A DNA stretch of 49,703 nucleotides from Actinomycetota bacterium (GTDB lineage Bacteria > Actinomycetota > Acidimicrobiia > Acidimicrobiales > Ilumatobacteraceae). The stretch lies in the NCBI GenBank assembly GCA_016870935.1, contig VGAB01000004.1:1-49703 (forward strand). The letters are read 5' to 3'. The notes below the pieces were generated by a model. It was not told where the DNA came from, did no database searches, and saw only the letters and a list, made by a program, of their open reading frames with translations. Shown here piece after piece: positions 6,113 to 17,018 of this stretch (the stretch's first letter is position 1; the number at the start of each line of letters is the position of its first letter). The position numbers and the translations under genes were made by a program.

Positions 6113-9100
6113 ATGACCGCTCTCGGCGCGTTGGCGTCAACCCTGAGTTTCGAGCCCGCCCTCAGCGCGGCACTCGGCGCACAAAACGCATCGATCGTCT
6201 GTGCCGACAACGCTTGGGCATTGTTGATAAGCGGACTGGCCCAACGAACCGAGGGCGAGATCGTGATCGTTGCCGCGCCGACAGGTTTGATTGCCCGGCA
6301 ACTCTGCGACGACCTGGCCAATTTTTTGCCCGCACGCGACATCGCCCTGTTTCCCGCTTGGGAGACCCTGCCGTTCGAACGGGTCAGCCCGAACTGCGAG
6401 ACGATGGGTCGACGACTCGAAGTTCTCTGGCGAATCAAGAATGACCGGCCAAAAGTAATCGTCACAGGCGTTCGCGCCCTGCTTCAACACCTGTGCAACA
6501 CGACGGTCGAACCGCTCGAGATCGATCGTCAATCACGCCTCGACACCGACGCGTTGTCGGCGACCTTGGTGAAATTCGGCTACCGACGGGAAGAAATCGT
6601 CGAACACCGAGGTGAGTTTGCGCGTCGTGGTTCGATCGTGGATGTCTATCCGTCCACTGCCGACGCCCCGATTCGCATCGACCTTTGGGGCGACGAGGTC
6701 GACCGACTCACCTCTTTCAATGTCAACGACCAGCGCAGCACCGACGACCTCGAGATGGTGAGAATTTTCCCCGCCCGCGAGATGATCATCACCGATGCCG
6801 TCGCCGAGAAAGCGCGGGCGCTGATCGCCAAAGAACCGTGGGGTCAAGAAAACTGGGATCGCATCGCCCAACAGATGACTTTCGACGGCATGGAGTCTTG
6901 GCTGCCGTGGGTGGCAACAGATGGCGAACTGTTGACGACGATCTGCAGCAACAACTCGCCCACGCACATCGTGTTGATCGAGCCGCGGAGAATGCGCGAC
7001 AGGGCGCGAGACTTGATCGCCGAAGAAGACGACCTGGCTCGGGCTTTGGCGTCAACATGGTCGCGCGACCCCGAGCAGGAATATCCGCGCTTGCACTCTG
7101 AGATCGACTCGTTGCTCGGCGGCGTCGAGGCGCGATCGATCATCTCGCTGACGCCCGTCGCCGACACGCCGAGTTCGGCGACGATAGTTACTTCGACCTG
7201 GGGTCAGGCGACCGGTGACACCGAGGCGCTGGCCAGCCGCATTCTCAGATTGGTGACAAAAAAATTCAGGGTGGTGATCGCCGCGGACACGCCGAACTCG
7301 GCGCAACGGTTCAACGAGGTCTTGACGCTCGAGGGCGTCACCGTGCGAACACCGCAACAGAACGCGAGTTCGGTCGCCGACCCGGGCGTTTCGATCGTGG
7401 TCGCACCGCTGCACAACGGCTGTGTGAGCAACGAGCACGAACTCGCGATCATCACCGAAACAGATTTGACGGGTCGACGCCGAACACACCGGCAGGTCAA
7501 GGCTCCAAAACGGGGAGCGTCGAGCATTTTCGAAGATCTCAAACCTGGCGATCATGTCGTGCATCATGTGCACGGGGTCGGAAAATATTTGGGCATGACC
7601 AAGCAGTCGATGAGCGGCATCGAGCGCGATTATCTGCACCTGCAATACAACAACGGCAATTTGTACGTGCCGACGGACCACATCGATTCGATTCGCCAAT
7701 ATGTCGGCGGCGAGACACCGACGCTGAATCGCATGGGCGGATCAGACTTCGCCCGCTCGAAGGCGCGCGTACGAAGCGCCGTGCGCGAGATCGCCCAAGA
7801 ACTCGTGGTGCTCTACCAACGACGCGTCAACGCCAAGGGCCACGCGTTCTCCCCCGACACCACCTGGCAAGACGAAATGGAGGCGGCGTTTCCGTTCGTC
7901 GAGACGCCCGACCAACGCACCGCCATCGACGCGACGAAAACCGACATGGAGCGCGAAGTGCCGATGGATCGCCTGGTTTGCGGCGACGTGGGTTTCGGAA
8001 AAACCGAGGTCGCGGTTCGCGCGGCGTTCAAGTGCATTCAAGACGGCAAACAGGTGGCGGTGCTCGTGCCGACGACGCTTTTGGCCTCGCAACACGGTTC
8101 GACGTTCGCCTCGCGCTTCGCGGGATACCCGATTCGTGTCGAGACCCTGTCGCGTTTCTTGACGCCCGCACGCGCGAAAAAAGTCGTCAAACAACTCGAA
8201 TCGGGCGAGGTCGACTGCGTTATCGGCACGCACCGACTCTTGCAGGAGGGCGTCAAGTTCAAAGACCTGGGCCTGCTCGTCGTCGACGAAGAGCAGCGAT
8301 TCGGCGTGCAACACAAAGAAATGATGAAGCAACTCAAGACGAATGTCGATGTGCTCACGCTCACCGCGACGCCGATACCCCGAACATTGGAGATGAGCCT
8401 GGTCGGAATCAGGGATCTCTCGCTGCTGCACACGCCGCCCGCGGATCGCCAACCGATTCTCACTTTCGTCGGCGAAGAAAACGACCGGGTCGCCACCGAG
8501 GCGATAAGACGCGAACTGTTGCGCGACGGGCAAGTTTTTTGGGTGCACAATCGGGTGAAGAGCATCGAGGAGCGAGCCAGAACTTTGCGCGACCTCGTGC
8601 CCGAGGCGCGCATCGCCGTGGCCCACGGTCAAATGGACGAGGCGATTCTCGAACAAACCGTGCAGGATTTCTGGGAGGGAAAGTACGACGTGCTCGTTTG
8701 CACGACGATCATCGAAAGCGGCATCGATATGCCGACCGTGAACACACTCGTCGTCGAACGAGCCGACCTGCTGGGTCTTGGTCAACTGCACCAACTCCGC
8801 GGGCGGGTTGGCCGAAGCGGACAGCGCGCCTACGCCTACTTGTTCCACCCGCGCGACCGCGCACTCTCGGAAGAGGCTTATGAAAGGTTGCGCACGATCG
8901 GTGAGTCGACCGAACTCGGCAGTGGTTTCAAGATCGCGATGCGCGACCTGGAGATTCGTGGCGCGGGCAACTTGCTCGGTGAGGCGCAAAGCGGCCACAT
9001 TGCGGCGGTGGGATACGACCTCTACTGCCAACTCGTGACCGAGGCGGTGGCCGAAATGAAGGGTGAACAACCCGAGATCGCGATCGAATTGAAAATTGAC

Positions 9101-9520
9101 GTGCCCGTGACGGCATTTTTGCCGACCAGTTATGTCGCCAAAGAAGAGCTTCGTCTCGACGCCTACCGTCGACTTGTCGCCGTCAAATCGCACGCCGATG
9201 TCGCCGATATCAAAAATGAATGGCTCGACAGGTTCGGAGAACTACCCGAGCAGGCCGAGGCGTTGTTGATCGTCGGCTCGTTGCGCGCCGAGTGCCATCG
9301 ACTCGGATTGCGAGAGATCGTCTGTGCCGACAATCGAGCACGCCTCAAACCGATCGTGCTCAAAGCCAGCGAGGCGATGCGACTTGTGCGCTTGTCGCCG
9401 AACGCGACCTATCACGAGCCGAGCGGAGAACTGAACATCGCGCTACCCCGCGGGCAAGATCCCGCCACATTTTTGGTCGGCTTCATGCAAGACCTCGTCG
9501 AGATCGCCCCACTAATGTGA
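6113..9520 (+). CDS. mfd: Transcription-repair coupling factor Mfd
   Basis: An ATP-dependent DNA translocase that removes RNA polymerase stalled at lesions and recruits UvrA. The 1135-residue length is typical. Domains in order: a UvrB-like N-terminal module (LFPAWETLPFERVSP near residue 80; REEIVEHRGEFARRGSIVDVYP), the RNA-polymerase-interacting CarD-like domain (LKPGDHVVHHVHGVGKYLGM, ~475-540), helicase motifs with Walker A GDVGFGKTE (~622-630), DEEQRFGVQHKE (~724), TATPIPRTLEMSL and the GRVGRSGQRAYAY motif VI, then a C-terminal TRCF domain (LRLDAYRR). The ATG follows the pth stop by 9 bp and the stop overlaps the next gene. Confidence 0.97.
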   Translation: MTALGALASTLSFEPALSAALGAQNASIVCADNAWALLISGLAQRTEGEIVIVAAPTGLIARQLCDDLANFLPARDIALFPAWETLPFERVSPNCETMGRRLEVLWRIKNDRPKVIVTGVRALLQHLCNTTVEPLEIDRQSRLDTDALSATLVKFGYRREEIVEHRGEFARRGSIVDVYPSTADAPIRIDLWGDEVDRLTSFNVNDQRSTDDLEMVRIFPAREMIITDAVAEKARALIAKEPWGQENWDRIAQQMTFDGMESWLPWVATDGELLTTICSNNSPTHIVLIEPRRMRDRARDLIAEEDDLARALASTWSRDPEQEYPRLHSEIDSLLGGVEARSIISLTPVADTPSSATIVTSTWGQATGDTEALASRILRLVTKKFRVVIAADTPNSAQRFNEVLTLEGVTVRTPQQNASSVADPGVSIVVAPLHNGCVSNEHELAIITETDLTGRRRTHRQVKAPKRGASSIFEDLKPGDHVVHHVHGVGKYLGMTKQSMSGIERDYLHLQYNNGNLYVPTDHIDSIRQYVGGETPTLNRMGGSDFARSKARVRSAVREIAQELVVLYQRRVNAKGHAFSPDTTWQDEMEAAFPFVETPDQRTAIDATKTDMEREVPMDRLVCGDVGFGKTEVAVRAAFKCIQDGKQVAVLVPTTLLASQHGSTFASRFAGYPIRVETLSRFLTPARAKKVVKQLESGEVDCVIGTHRLLQEGVKFKDLGLLVVDEEQRFGVQHKEMMKQLKTNVDVLTLTATPIPRTLEMSLVGIRDLSLLHTPPADRQPILTFVGEENDRVATEAIRRELLRDGQVFWVHNRVKSIEERARTLRDLVPEARIAVAHGQMDEAILEQTVQDFWEGKYDVLVCTTIIESGIDMPTVNTLVVERADLLGLGQLHQLRGRVGRSGQRAYAYLFHPRDRALSEEAYERLRTIGESTELGSGFKIAMRDLEIRGAGNLLGEAQSGHIAAVGYDLYCQLVTEAVAEMKGEQPEIAIELKIDVPVTAFLPTSYVAKEELRLDAYRRLVAVKSHADVADIKNEWLDRFGELPEQAEALLIVGSLRAECHRLGLREIVCADNRARLKPIVLKASEAMRLVRLSPNATYHEPSGELNIALPRGQDPATFLVGFMQDLVEIAPLM

Positions 9521-10434
9521 TTTCGGTGAAAAACAAGCAAACCCTGGCGATCAAGTCGATGCTGCTTTGCTTCGCAACTTTTTTCGCCGCGTCGTGCGGC
9601 TCGATGTCGACGAGCGCGGCCGAGATCAACGGCAGAAAAATTTCTCGCGCCGAACTTGAACTCACGATCACCGAATTGGGCGACGCGGGCCAGACCCCTG
9701 TCGTAAATGGCGAGATCGACGGTGAAACCGTTCGCGGCGTGCTGTCGGCCCTGATTCAGGGCGCCGCCACCGAGCAGTTTCTCAAAGAAAACGGCGTGGA
9801 GATCACGACCGCCGATCGCGACGCGACGCGGGCGCGAGTCGTGCAGAACAACGACACTTCGGCATACACGCAACATCTCAAGGATCTGATCGTCGAATTG
9901 AATTCGGGCATATTGGCGCTCGAGCGAGTCAAAGCGCCTGCTGCGAAAAGAGCCGCCGAGATGTACGCCGCCGCTCCGGCCTCGCTGGGCGTTCTGTGTC
10001 TGCGCCATCTGGTGGTTGACGCCGAAGCGACCGCCACCGAGGCTCTGAAAAAGTTCAACAATGGCGCCGAGTTCGCGAGCGTGGCCAGCGAATTTTCGAT
10101 CGAGCCGAATGTCGAAACATCAGGTGGAGCATTGACGGGCGCCGACAACGCCTGCATCACGCTGGCCGAATATCAGAGCAATTTTGACGGCGAGTTCACT
10201 GCAGGCGCGCTTCGGGCCAAGGCGGGTGTGGCGTTCGGCCCGGTGAAGTCGAGTTTTGGTTATCACATCATCTATGTTCGACCGTTCGTTGAAGTGGCCG
10301 ACGACATCTCGAAACTGCTGCAAACGAGTGCCGGCGTCAACCTGCTCACCGGTTTTGTTGCAACCTCAAAAATCAAGGTCGACTCGGCATACGGATTTTG
10401 GAACCCCGCCCGCGGTGGCGTCGTCGCCAACTAA
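9517..10434 (+). CDS. SurA/PrsA-like parvulin-domain lipoprotein
   Basis: A probable extracytoplasmic peptidyl-prolyl isomerase or chaperone. From GTG 9517 (overlapping the mfd stop as GTGA) the product is 305 aa; GTG 9526 would give 302 aa, and both keep the signal. Residues 5-27 form a lipoprotein signal peptide ending in a lipobox-like AASC (Cys27). A SurA-type helical region follows, then a parvulin domain near 155-270 with LRHLVVD, GAEFASVASEFS, SGGALTG and FGYHIIYVRPF. The Mycobacterium block has the lipoprotein LpqU between mazG and eno; this gene is different and sits between mfd and mazG. Confidence 0.8.
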   Translation: MISVKNKQTLAIKSMLLCFATFFAASCGSMSTSAAEINGRKISRAELELTITELGDAGQTPVVNGEIDGETVRGVLSALIQGAATEQFLKENGVEITTADRDATRARVVQNNDTSAYTQHLKDLIVELNSGILALERVKAPAAKRAAEMYAAAPASLGVLCLRHLVVDAEATATEALKKFNNGAEFASVASEFSIEPNVETSGGALTGADNACITLAEYQSNFDGEFTAGALRAKAGVAFGPVKSSFGYHIIYVRPFVEVADDISKLLQTSAGVNLLTGFVATSKIKVDSAYGFWNPARGGVVAN

Positions 10435-10437
10435 AAG

Positions 10438-11904
10438 ATGACGCGCAACAAGGCGCAGATCACGATCGTTGGTTTGGGTCCGGGTGCGCCCGAGTCGATA
10501 AACAATCAGACGCTCGACGCGATCAATGCCGCGCGACATCGATATGTTCGCACGCTGCGCCACCCCAGCGCGTCGTTGATGGGTGACGCCATCAGTTTCG
10601 ACGACGAATACGAGAAACACGAAAAATTCGATGACGTCTATCGGGCCATCGCCGAAGAGTTGAAATCAGAGGCCAAAAAACTCGGCTCGATTCTTTATGC
10701 GGTGCCGGGCTCTCCCCTCGTGCTCGAGCGAACCGTGCAACTTCTTTTGCACGACGACGAAATCGACACGAAGTTGATCCCGGCGATGAGCTTTTTGGAT
10801 GTGGCGTGGCAAATTCTGCGAATTGATCCGATAGATACGGGGGTTCGCCTGATCGACGGGCATCGGTTCGCTCAACTCGCCGCGGGTGAAAGCGGCCCGC
10901 TATTGGTCGCGCAATGTCACGCCAAGTGGGTTTTGTCAGAAATCAAACTGGCCCACGAATCGGCCACGGGCGACGAGACCGTCGTGATTCTGCATCACCT
11001 TGGTTTGGAAGACCAAAGGGTCGTCACGACGACGTGGAAAGAACTGGATCAAGTCGTCGAGCCTGATCACCTGACGAGTATTTACATTCCGAAACTCGCG
11101 GATTCGATCGCCGGCGAGATGGCCCGACTGCACGGCTTGGCCAGAACCTTGCGCGAACAATGCCCGTGGGACCAGGCACAAACCCACGATTCGCTCGTGC
11201 GGTATCTGATCGAAGAAACCTACGAGGTGGTCGACGCGATCACCGATCTGGACGCGAATGACGAGTCGGGTGACGAAAAATTCATCGAGGAGTTGGGCGA
11301 TCTGCTTTATCAAGTCGAATTTCACGCCACGATCGCCGAGCAGCAGGGTCGGTTCAGCATCGCCGATGTCGCCAGGTCGATTCACGACAAGTTGGTGAGG
11401 CGACATCCGCATGTCTTCGGCGATACCAGCGCCGAGACGCCCGATGCCGTCGCGTCGAATTGGGAGTCGATCAAAAAACAGGAGCGTGGCGAGTCGAATG
11501 CCGAAACTGTTTTCGACGGCGTGGCAAAGTCGGCCCCATCGTTGATGTATTCGATGAAACTGCAGAAGCGCGCGGCCGACTTGGGTTTCGATTGGCCGGA
11601 CAAAACGGGGGCATCGGAAAAGATCGCGGAAGAGTTGGGCGAACTGATCGAAGCGATCGATTCGTCGGGTGCATCTGAAGAGATCGCACTCGAATTGGGC
11701 GACCTGCTGTTCAGCGTGGTCAACTTTTCACGCCACATCGGTGTCGACGCCGAATCGGCGTTGCGCTCGGCAGCCGAAAAGTTTCGACGCCGATTCGAGG
11801 CCGTCGTGGCATTGGCGCGAAAGCGCGACCTTGAACTCGAAAAGTGCACGCTCGATCAACTCGACGCGCTTTGGGACGAGGTCAAGAAAGCCGACAAAAA
11901 CTGA
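10438..11904 (+). CDS. mazG: MazG nucleotide pyrophosphohydrolase with N-terminal methyltransferase-like domain (YabN type)
   Basis: 488 residues with two parts. Residues 1 to ~225 resemble the tetrapyrrole methylase fold (VGLGPGAPE at 10-18, AVPGSPLVLERT). The rest holds two MazG-type helical modules: EETYEVVDAI...EELGDLLYQ near 258-300 and EELGELIEAI...LELGDLLFSVVNF near 395-430, which carry the Glu/Asp metal ligands that hydrolyse NTPs to NMP and pyrophosphate. The same fusion is known as Bacillus YabN, which also lies downstream of mfd. Likely house-cleaning of abnormal NTPs; the methylase half has no assigned substrate. The ATG is 3 bp after the preceding stop. Confidence 0.92.
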   Translation: MTRNKAQITIVGLGPGAPESINNQTLDAINAARHRYVRTLRHPSASLMGDAISFDDEYEKHEKFDDVYRAIAEELKSEAKKLGSILYAVPGSPLVLERTVQLLLHDDEIDTKLIPAMSFLDVAWQILRIDPIDTGVRLIDGHRFAQLAAGESGPLLVAQCHAKWVLSEIKLAHESATGDETVVILHHLGLEDQRVVTTTWKELDQVVEPDHLTSIYIPKLADSIAGEMARLHGLARTLREQCPWDQAQTHDSLVRYLIEETYEVVDAITDLDANDESGDEKFIEELGDLLYQVEFHATIAEQQGRFSIADVARSIHDKLVRRHPHVFGDTSAETPDAVASNWESIKKQERGESNAETVFDGVAKSAPSLMYSMKLQKRAADLGFDWPDKTGASEKIAEELGELIEAIDSSGASEEIALELGDLLFSVVNFSRHIGVDAESALRSAAEKFRRRFEAVVALARKRDLELEKCTLDQLDALWDEVKKADKN

Positions 11905-11920
11905 CCGAGCGATAATCTAG

Positions 11921-13210
<1,290 letters not shown>

Positions 13211-13230
13211 TCGCAAGCCAGAATGGACGG

Positions 13231-13662
13231 GTGAACACAGCGGCAAATCATCGTGCAATCGGTGCACGGCGCGGCAGATTCGCGCTGTTGCCGGTAGGTG
13301 CGGTGTTCGTCGCGGCGGTCTCGCTCGCCTTGTTCGTGATTCCGATGCGCACATGGACGAAACAGCGCTCGATGATGGGCGAAAAAAACGAGCAATTCGC
13401 CGCGTTCGAGGACATCAACGACGCTTTGCAAGACGAAGTAGACACGCTCAAGACGACCGAGGGGATGCAGGAGGCGATCAGGTCGCAACTCGGCTATTTG
13501 TTGCCCAGCGAAAAGCGCGTGCCGATGCTCGATATGCCGGCGGCGAGCGCCGAACTTCCCGACAGGTGGCCCTACACGATTGTGACAAATATTTTGCAGG
13601 TTCGCGTCGCCCAGGTGATTCGAAACAGCAGCGTCGAAATCATGAACCCGCTTCAGCCCTGA
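13231..13662 (+). CDS. FtsB/DivIC-family septum formation protein
   Basis: 143 residues from GTG 13231, the first sensible start after the eno stop at 13210. A short basic N-terminus is followed by one membrane segment (about 16-38) and a coiled coil (about 45-85) with EKNEQFAAFEDINDALQDEV, then EGMQEAIRSQLGYLLPSEK, the FtsB/DivIC family topology. The family links early and late divisome proteins through FtsL and FtsQ. Its position directly after eno matches Rv1024 in Mycobacterium. In that genome DUF501 and ppx come next; here they come 16 kb later. Confidence 0.85.
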   Translation: MNTAANHRAIGARRGRFALLPVGAVFVAAVSLALFVIPMRTWTKQRSMMGEKNEQFAAFEDINDALQDEVDTLKTTEGMQEAIRSQLGYLLPSEKRVPMLDMPAASAELPDRWPYTIVTNILQVRVAQVIRNSSVEIMNPLQP

Positions 13663-13676
13663 CGGCTGAAACGCTA

Positions 13677-13682
13677 TAGATT
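13677..13682 (+). promoter_or_regulatory. Candidate -10 box (TAGATT) for leaderless coxL-like gene
   Basis: TAGATT ends 6 nt before the ATG at 13689, within CTATAGATT; no ribosome binding site is seen between them. This is the same spacing as at several other genes in the window. No clear -35 element. Confidence 0.5.
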
Positions 13683-13688
13683 CTTGCC

Positions 13689-15977
13689 ATGGCTGGAAGC
13701 ATTCTCGGCAATCGAGTTCTACGCAAAGAAGACCCGAAGTTTCTCACTTCGGGCGGCAAATACATCGAAGACTTGAACGACGAGCCGCTTTTTGCCGGCG
13801 CGTTGCATGTCACCTACGTGCGATCGACGGTCGCGCACGCAAGAATCACGCGCATCGACCTTTCAGAATGCAAATTGGCGCCGGGTGTCGTCGCGGCATT
13901 CACCGCACAAGACCTGGGTCTCGAAGAAGAGCCCGCCGCATACAACCCGGGCGCCAAGCGCGCGCATTTGGCGATCGGCAAGGTGCGTTGGGTGGGAGAA
14001 TTGGTCGCCGCGGTCGTCACCGAGAGGGCCGACCAGGGCGAAGATGCGATCGAACGCGCGATCGTCGAATACGAGGTGCTGGAACCGTTGATCGATCTCG
14101 AGCAGTCGATGAACAGCGCGACACATATATATGAAGGTTGCGGCAGCAACATCGTGATGGGCACGGTGGAGATGGGCATGCCCGACAACACGGGCGACGA
14201 ACTATTCAAAGACTGCGAAGTAGTCGTAAAAGGCCGTTTCATGAACCAGCGTGTCGCACCTTGCCCGCTCGAGGCACGCGGCTCGGCCGCCGTCTGGGTC
14301 GACGGGCGCTTGCACCAATGGATCTCGACCCAGCACGCCCAAGGTGTTCGTGCCGAGGTCGTGAAGGCGAACAAGGTCGACGCCGAAAAAGTACGGATCA
14401 TCACGCCCGATGTCGGCGGCGGTTTCGGCGCAAAAATCAGCGCCTACTCCGAAGAATTGCTGCTGGGCAATATCGCCAAGCATGTCGGCAAACCGGTTCG
14501 TTGGCGAGAGACGCGAAGCGAGTCGATGGTCGGTCTCGGCCACGGTCGTGCGCAACTTCAATATGTCACGATCGGTGGCACGAGGGCGGGCAGAGTCACC
14601 GCATATCAATTGAACGCGATCCAAGATTCGGGCGGCTGGGTCGATGTCGGCACGGTTCTTGCGCCGTTCATGACCCGCCCGATGTCGCAGGGCGTATACG
14701 ACATCGAGAAAGTCGAATGCCGCACGACCTCTGTCGTGACGAACACGACCCCGATCGTCGCCTATCGCGGCGCGGGTCGACCCGAGGCCACCGCGGCGAT
14801 CGAGCGGGCAATGGATCTTTTCGCCGCGGAAATCGGCAAAGATCCCGCCGAGGTGCGACGAATGAATTTGATACCCAAGTTCTCGGAGCCCCACAAAACC
14901 AGGATCGGCCACACCTACGACGTCGGCGACTATTCGGCCGCGCTCGACAAGGCGATGGCGATCGCGAAATATTCCGAGGCGCGGGCCGAGCAAGCCGAGC
15001 GCCGCAAGCGAGGCGACAAGGTGCAGCTCGGCATCGGTGTGAGCGTTTATGTCGAAATCACCGGCGGTGTCGACCCGATGCAGGAGCACGCGAAGATAAA
15101 TGTTTTGCCCAACGGTCGGGCGGTTGTTTTCACCGGCACTTCACCGCACGGTCAGGGACATGTGACTTCATGGGCGATGATCGCCAGCAGCGAGACCGGC
15201 ATTTCGATCGAAGACATCGACGTCGTGTGGGGCGATACAGACCTGGTGCCCAACGGGGGTGGCACGATGGGTTCGCGTTCTCTGCAGCAAGGTGGCGCGG
15301 CGGTACAAAAAGTCTCGATTGAAATCGTCGATCAAGCGAAAAAACTCGCCGCGCAATTGCTCGAGGCCAACGAAAACGACGTCGTGCTCGACAAGTCAAA
15401 CGGCGCGTTTCATGTCGCGGGCACGCCCTCGATCTCGAAATCGTGGTCTGAGGTCGCCGCTTCTGCCGACGCGAAAAGCGGACTCACCCAAGAAGGCATG
15501 TTCGTCGCAAATTCGGCGACATTTCCGTTCGGTGCTCATATCGCGATCGTCGAGGTCGACACCGAAACAGGAAAAGTGAAACACCGACGCCACATCGCGT
15601 GCGACGACGCCGGTCGAGTTGTGAATCCGTTGATTTTGGACGGGCAGATTCACGGCGGCATCGCCCAAGGTACGGCCCAGGCCTTGCTCGAAGAGTTTCG
15701 TTACGACGACGACGGAAACCCGATCACGACGAATTTCGCCGACTACACATTCATCTCGGCGGTCGAACTGCCGAGCATCGAAGTGGTGCACATGGAGACG
15801 CCGACTTTCGTGAACCCGCTCGGCGCAAAAGGAATCGGCGAATCCGGCACGATCGGCTCGACGCCGGCTGTTCAATCGGCGGTGATCGACGCGCTTTTGC
15901 CGTTGGGTGTGCGTCACATCGACATGCCGACGACGCCCGAGCGAGTCTGGTCGGCGATCTCGACTGCCTCCGCTTAA
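13689..15977 (+). CDS. Form-II CoxL-like molybdopterin hydroxylase large subunit (orphan copy)
   Basis: 762 residues of the xanthine oxidase / aerobic CO dehydrogenase large-subunit family, which binds molybdopterin cytosine dinucleotide and hydroxylates a substrate. Family features: GNRVLRKEDPKFLTSGGKYIEDL at the start, PDVGGGFGAK, RGAGRPEA, TGTSPHGQGH, GSRSLQQGG, LILDGQIHGGIAQG and GIGESGTIG with the catalytic Glu718. The active-site loop is AYRGAGR (358-364), typical of form II, not the AYRCSFR of true CO dehydrogenases, so CO is probably not the substrate. No small or FAD subunit is adjacent: an ABC exporter follows, and the coxS-L-M set begins 2.8 kb further on. It may share those subunits. 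Confidence 0.88.
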   Translation: MAGSILGNRVLRKEDPKFLTSGGKYIEDLNDEPLFAGALHVTYVRSTVAHARITRIDLSECKLAPGVVAAFTAQDLGLEEEPAAYNPGAKRAHLAIGKVRWVGELVAAVVTERADQGEDAIERAIVEYEVLEPLIDLEQSMNSATHIYEGCGSNIVMGTVEMGMPDNTGDELFKDCEVVVKGRFMNQRVAPCPLEARGSAAVWVDGRLHQWISTQHAQGVRAEVVKANKVDAEKVRIITPDVGGGFGAKISAYSEELLLGNIAKHVGKPVRWRETRSESMVGLGHGRAQLQYVTIGGTRAGRVTAYQLNAIQDSGGWVDVGTVLAPFMTRPMSQGVYDIEKVECRTTSVVTNTTPIVAYRGAGRPEATAAIERAMDLFAAEIGKDPAEVRRMNLIPKFSEPHKTRIGHTYDVGDYSAALDKAMAIAKYSEARAEQAERRKRGDKVQLGIGVSVYVEITGGVDPMQEHAKINVLPNGRAVVFTGTSPHGQGHVTSWAMIASSETGISIEDIDVVWGDTDLVPNGGGTMGSRSLQQGGAAVQKVSIEIVDQAKKLAAQLLEANENDVVLDKSNGAFHVAGTPSISKSWSEVAASADAKSGLTQEGMFVANSATFPFGAHIAIVEVDTETGKVKHRRHIACDDAGRVVNPLILDGQIHGGIAQGTAQALLEEFRYDDDGNPITTNFADYTFISAVELPSIEVVHMETPTFVNPLGAKGIGESGTIGSTPAVQSAVIDALLPLGVRHIDMPTTPERVWSAISTASA

Positions 15978-16010
15978 GTTCACGCAGTCTTAGGGTGTTA
16001 AGAATTAATC

Positions 16011-17018
16011 GTGAGTAAGTCACCGATCGTCGCCGAAAACTTGGTTCGTCACTTTGGTGATGTTCAAGCCGTGAAAGGCATCAACCTTGAAATCAAGGCC
16101 GGCGAAGTTTTTGGTTTTCTGGGCCCGAACGGTGCCGGAAAAAGCACCGCCGTGCGAATGCTGACGACTCTGCTTCGACCGACATCGGGTTCGGCAAGAG
16201 TCGCGGGTTTCGATGTCGTGACCGAGGCCGACCAGGTTCGCCGCAACATCGGCGTGGCGTTGCAGGACGCCGCAATCGATCCGCTGATGACGGGTGCTGA
16301 ATTGCTGGCGCTTCAGGCGGTTCTCTACGGCATCCCCGCCTCACTGCTCAAACAACGCTCGAACGAATTGTTGGAGCGCGTCGGTTTGACCGCCGCGGCC
16401 TCGCGGCGCGTTTCGACCTATTCGGGTGGCATGCGTCGCCGACTCGATCTGGCGCTATCTCTGATTCATCAACCGTCGGTTTTGTTTCTGGATGAACCGA
16501 CCACGGGCCTCGACCCGATGAGCCGTCTCACGCTTTGGGAAGAGGTTCGTCGCCTTAACCGCGAAGGCACGACGGTGATGTTGACGACCCAATATCTCGA
16601 GGAGGCCGATCAACTCGCCGATCGCATCGCGATTATCGACCACGGCAAGATCGTGCGCGAGGGAAAACCCGCCGACCTGAAAGCCAGCGTCGGTGCGCCG
16701 ACTTTGATCATCAACACCAACACTGATCAGGTCGAAAAAGCGAACGCGGTTCTCAGCACATTCGGAGATTTGCGACCCGGCGCCGAGGGCGCCCTCGGCG
16801 TCGGTTTGCGCGGCGGCGCCGCTCAAGTCACCGAGGTCGTGCGCAAACTCGACGAGGCGGGCGTGCGCGTGCAACATCTCGAGATCAACGAGCCAAGCCT
16901 CGACGACGTGTTCGCCGAGGCGACGGGTCACCGGCTTGAAGGTGCCGACAACGCGCCGTCGGCCGGCGACAACGGCGACGAACAACCGCAAAAGAAAAAA
17001 CGACGGGGCAAGAAGTGA
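16011..17018 (+). CDS. ABC transporter ATP-binding protein, DrrA family
   Basis: 335 residues from GTG 16011. Walker A GPNGAGKST at 38-46, signature SGGMR at 138-142, Walker B VLFLDE at 157-162, then TTGLDPMSR and the switch region TTQYLEEADQLADR. The C-terminal ~110 residues fit the DrrA-type extension, and the protein ends in a Lys/Arg-rich tail (KKKRRGKK). It energises export through the two ABC-2 permeases that follow; the permease start overlaps this stop (GTGA). The exported compound is unknown. The position between two Mo-hydroxylase genes suggests a link to their substrate or product, which is inference. Confidence 0.92.
   Translation: MSKSPIVAENLVRHFGDVQAVKGINLEIKAGEVFGFLGPNGAGKSTAVRMLTTLLRPTSGSARVAGFDVVTEADQVRRNIGVALQDAAIDPLMTGAELLALQAVLYGIPASLLKQRSNELLERVGLTAAASRRVSTYSGGMRRRLDLALSLIHQPSVLFLDEPTTGLDPMSRLTLWEEVRRLNREGTTVMLTTQYLEEADQLADRIAIIDHGKIVREGKPADLKASVGAPTLIINTNTDQVEKANAVLSTFGDLRPGAEGALGVGLRGGAAQVTEVVRKLDEAGVRVQHLEINEPSLDDVFAEATGHRLEGADNAPSAGDNGDEQPQKKKRRGKK

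Noticed and set aside
7742-9193. Long minus-strand open frame inside mfd, and similar antisense frames inside glmU, the coxL genes and the acyl-CoA synthetase
   Set aside because: Codon bias (frequent TCG, CGA, GCC) leaves the antisense strand free of stops. The translations are Arg/His-rich and show no family similarity, while the sense frames have full motif sets.
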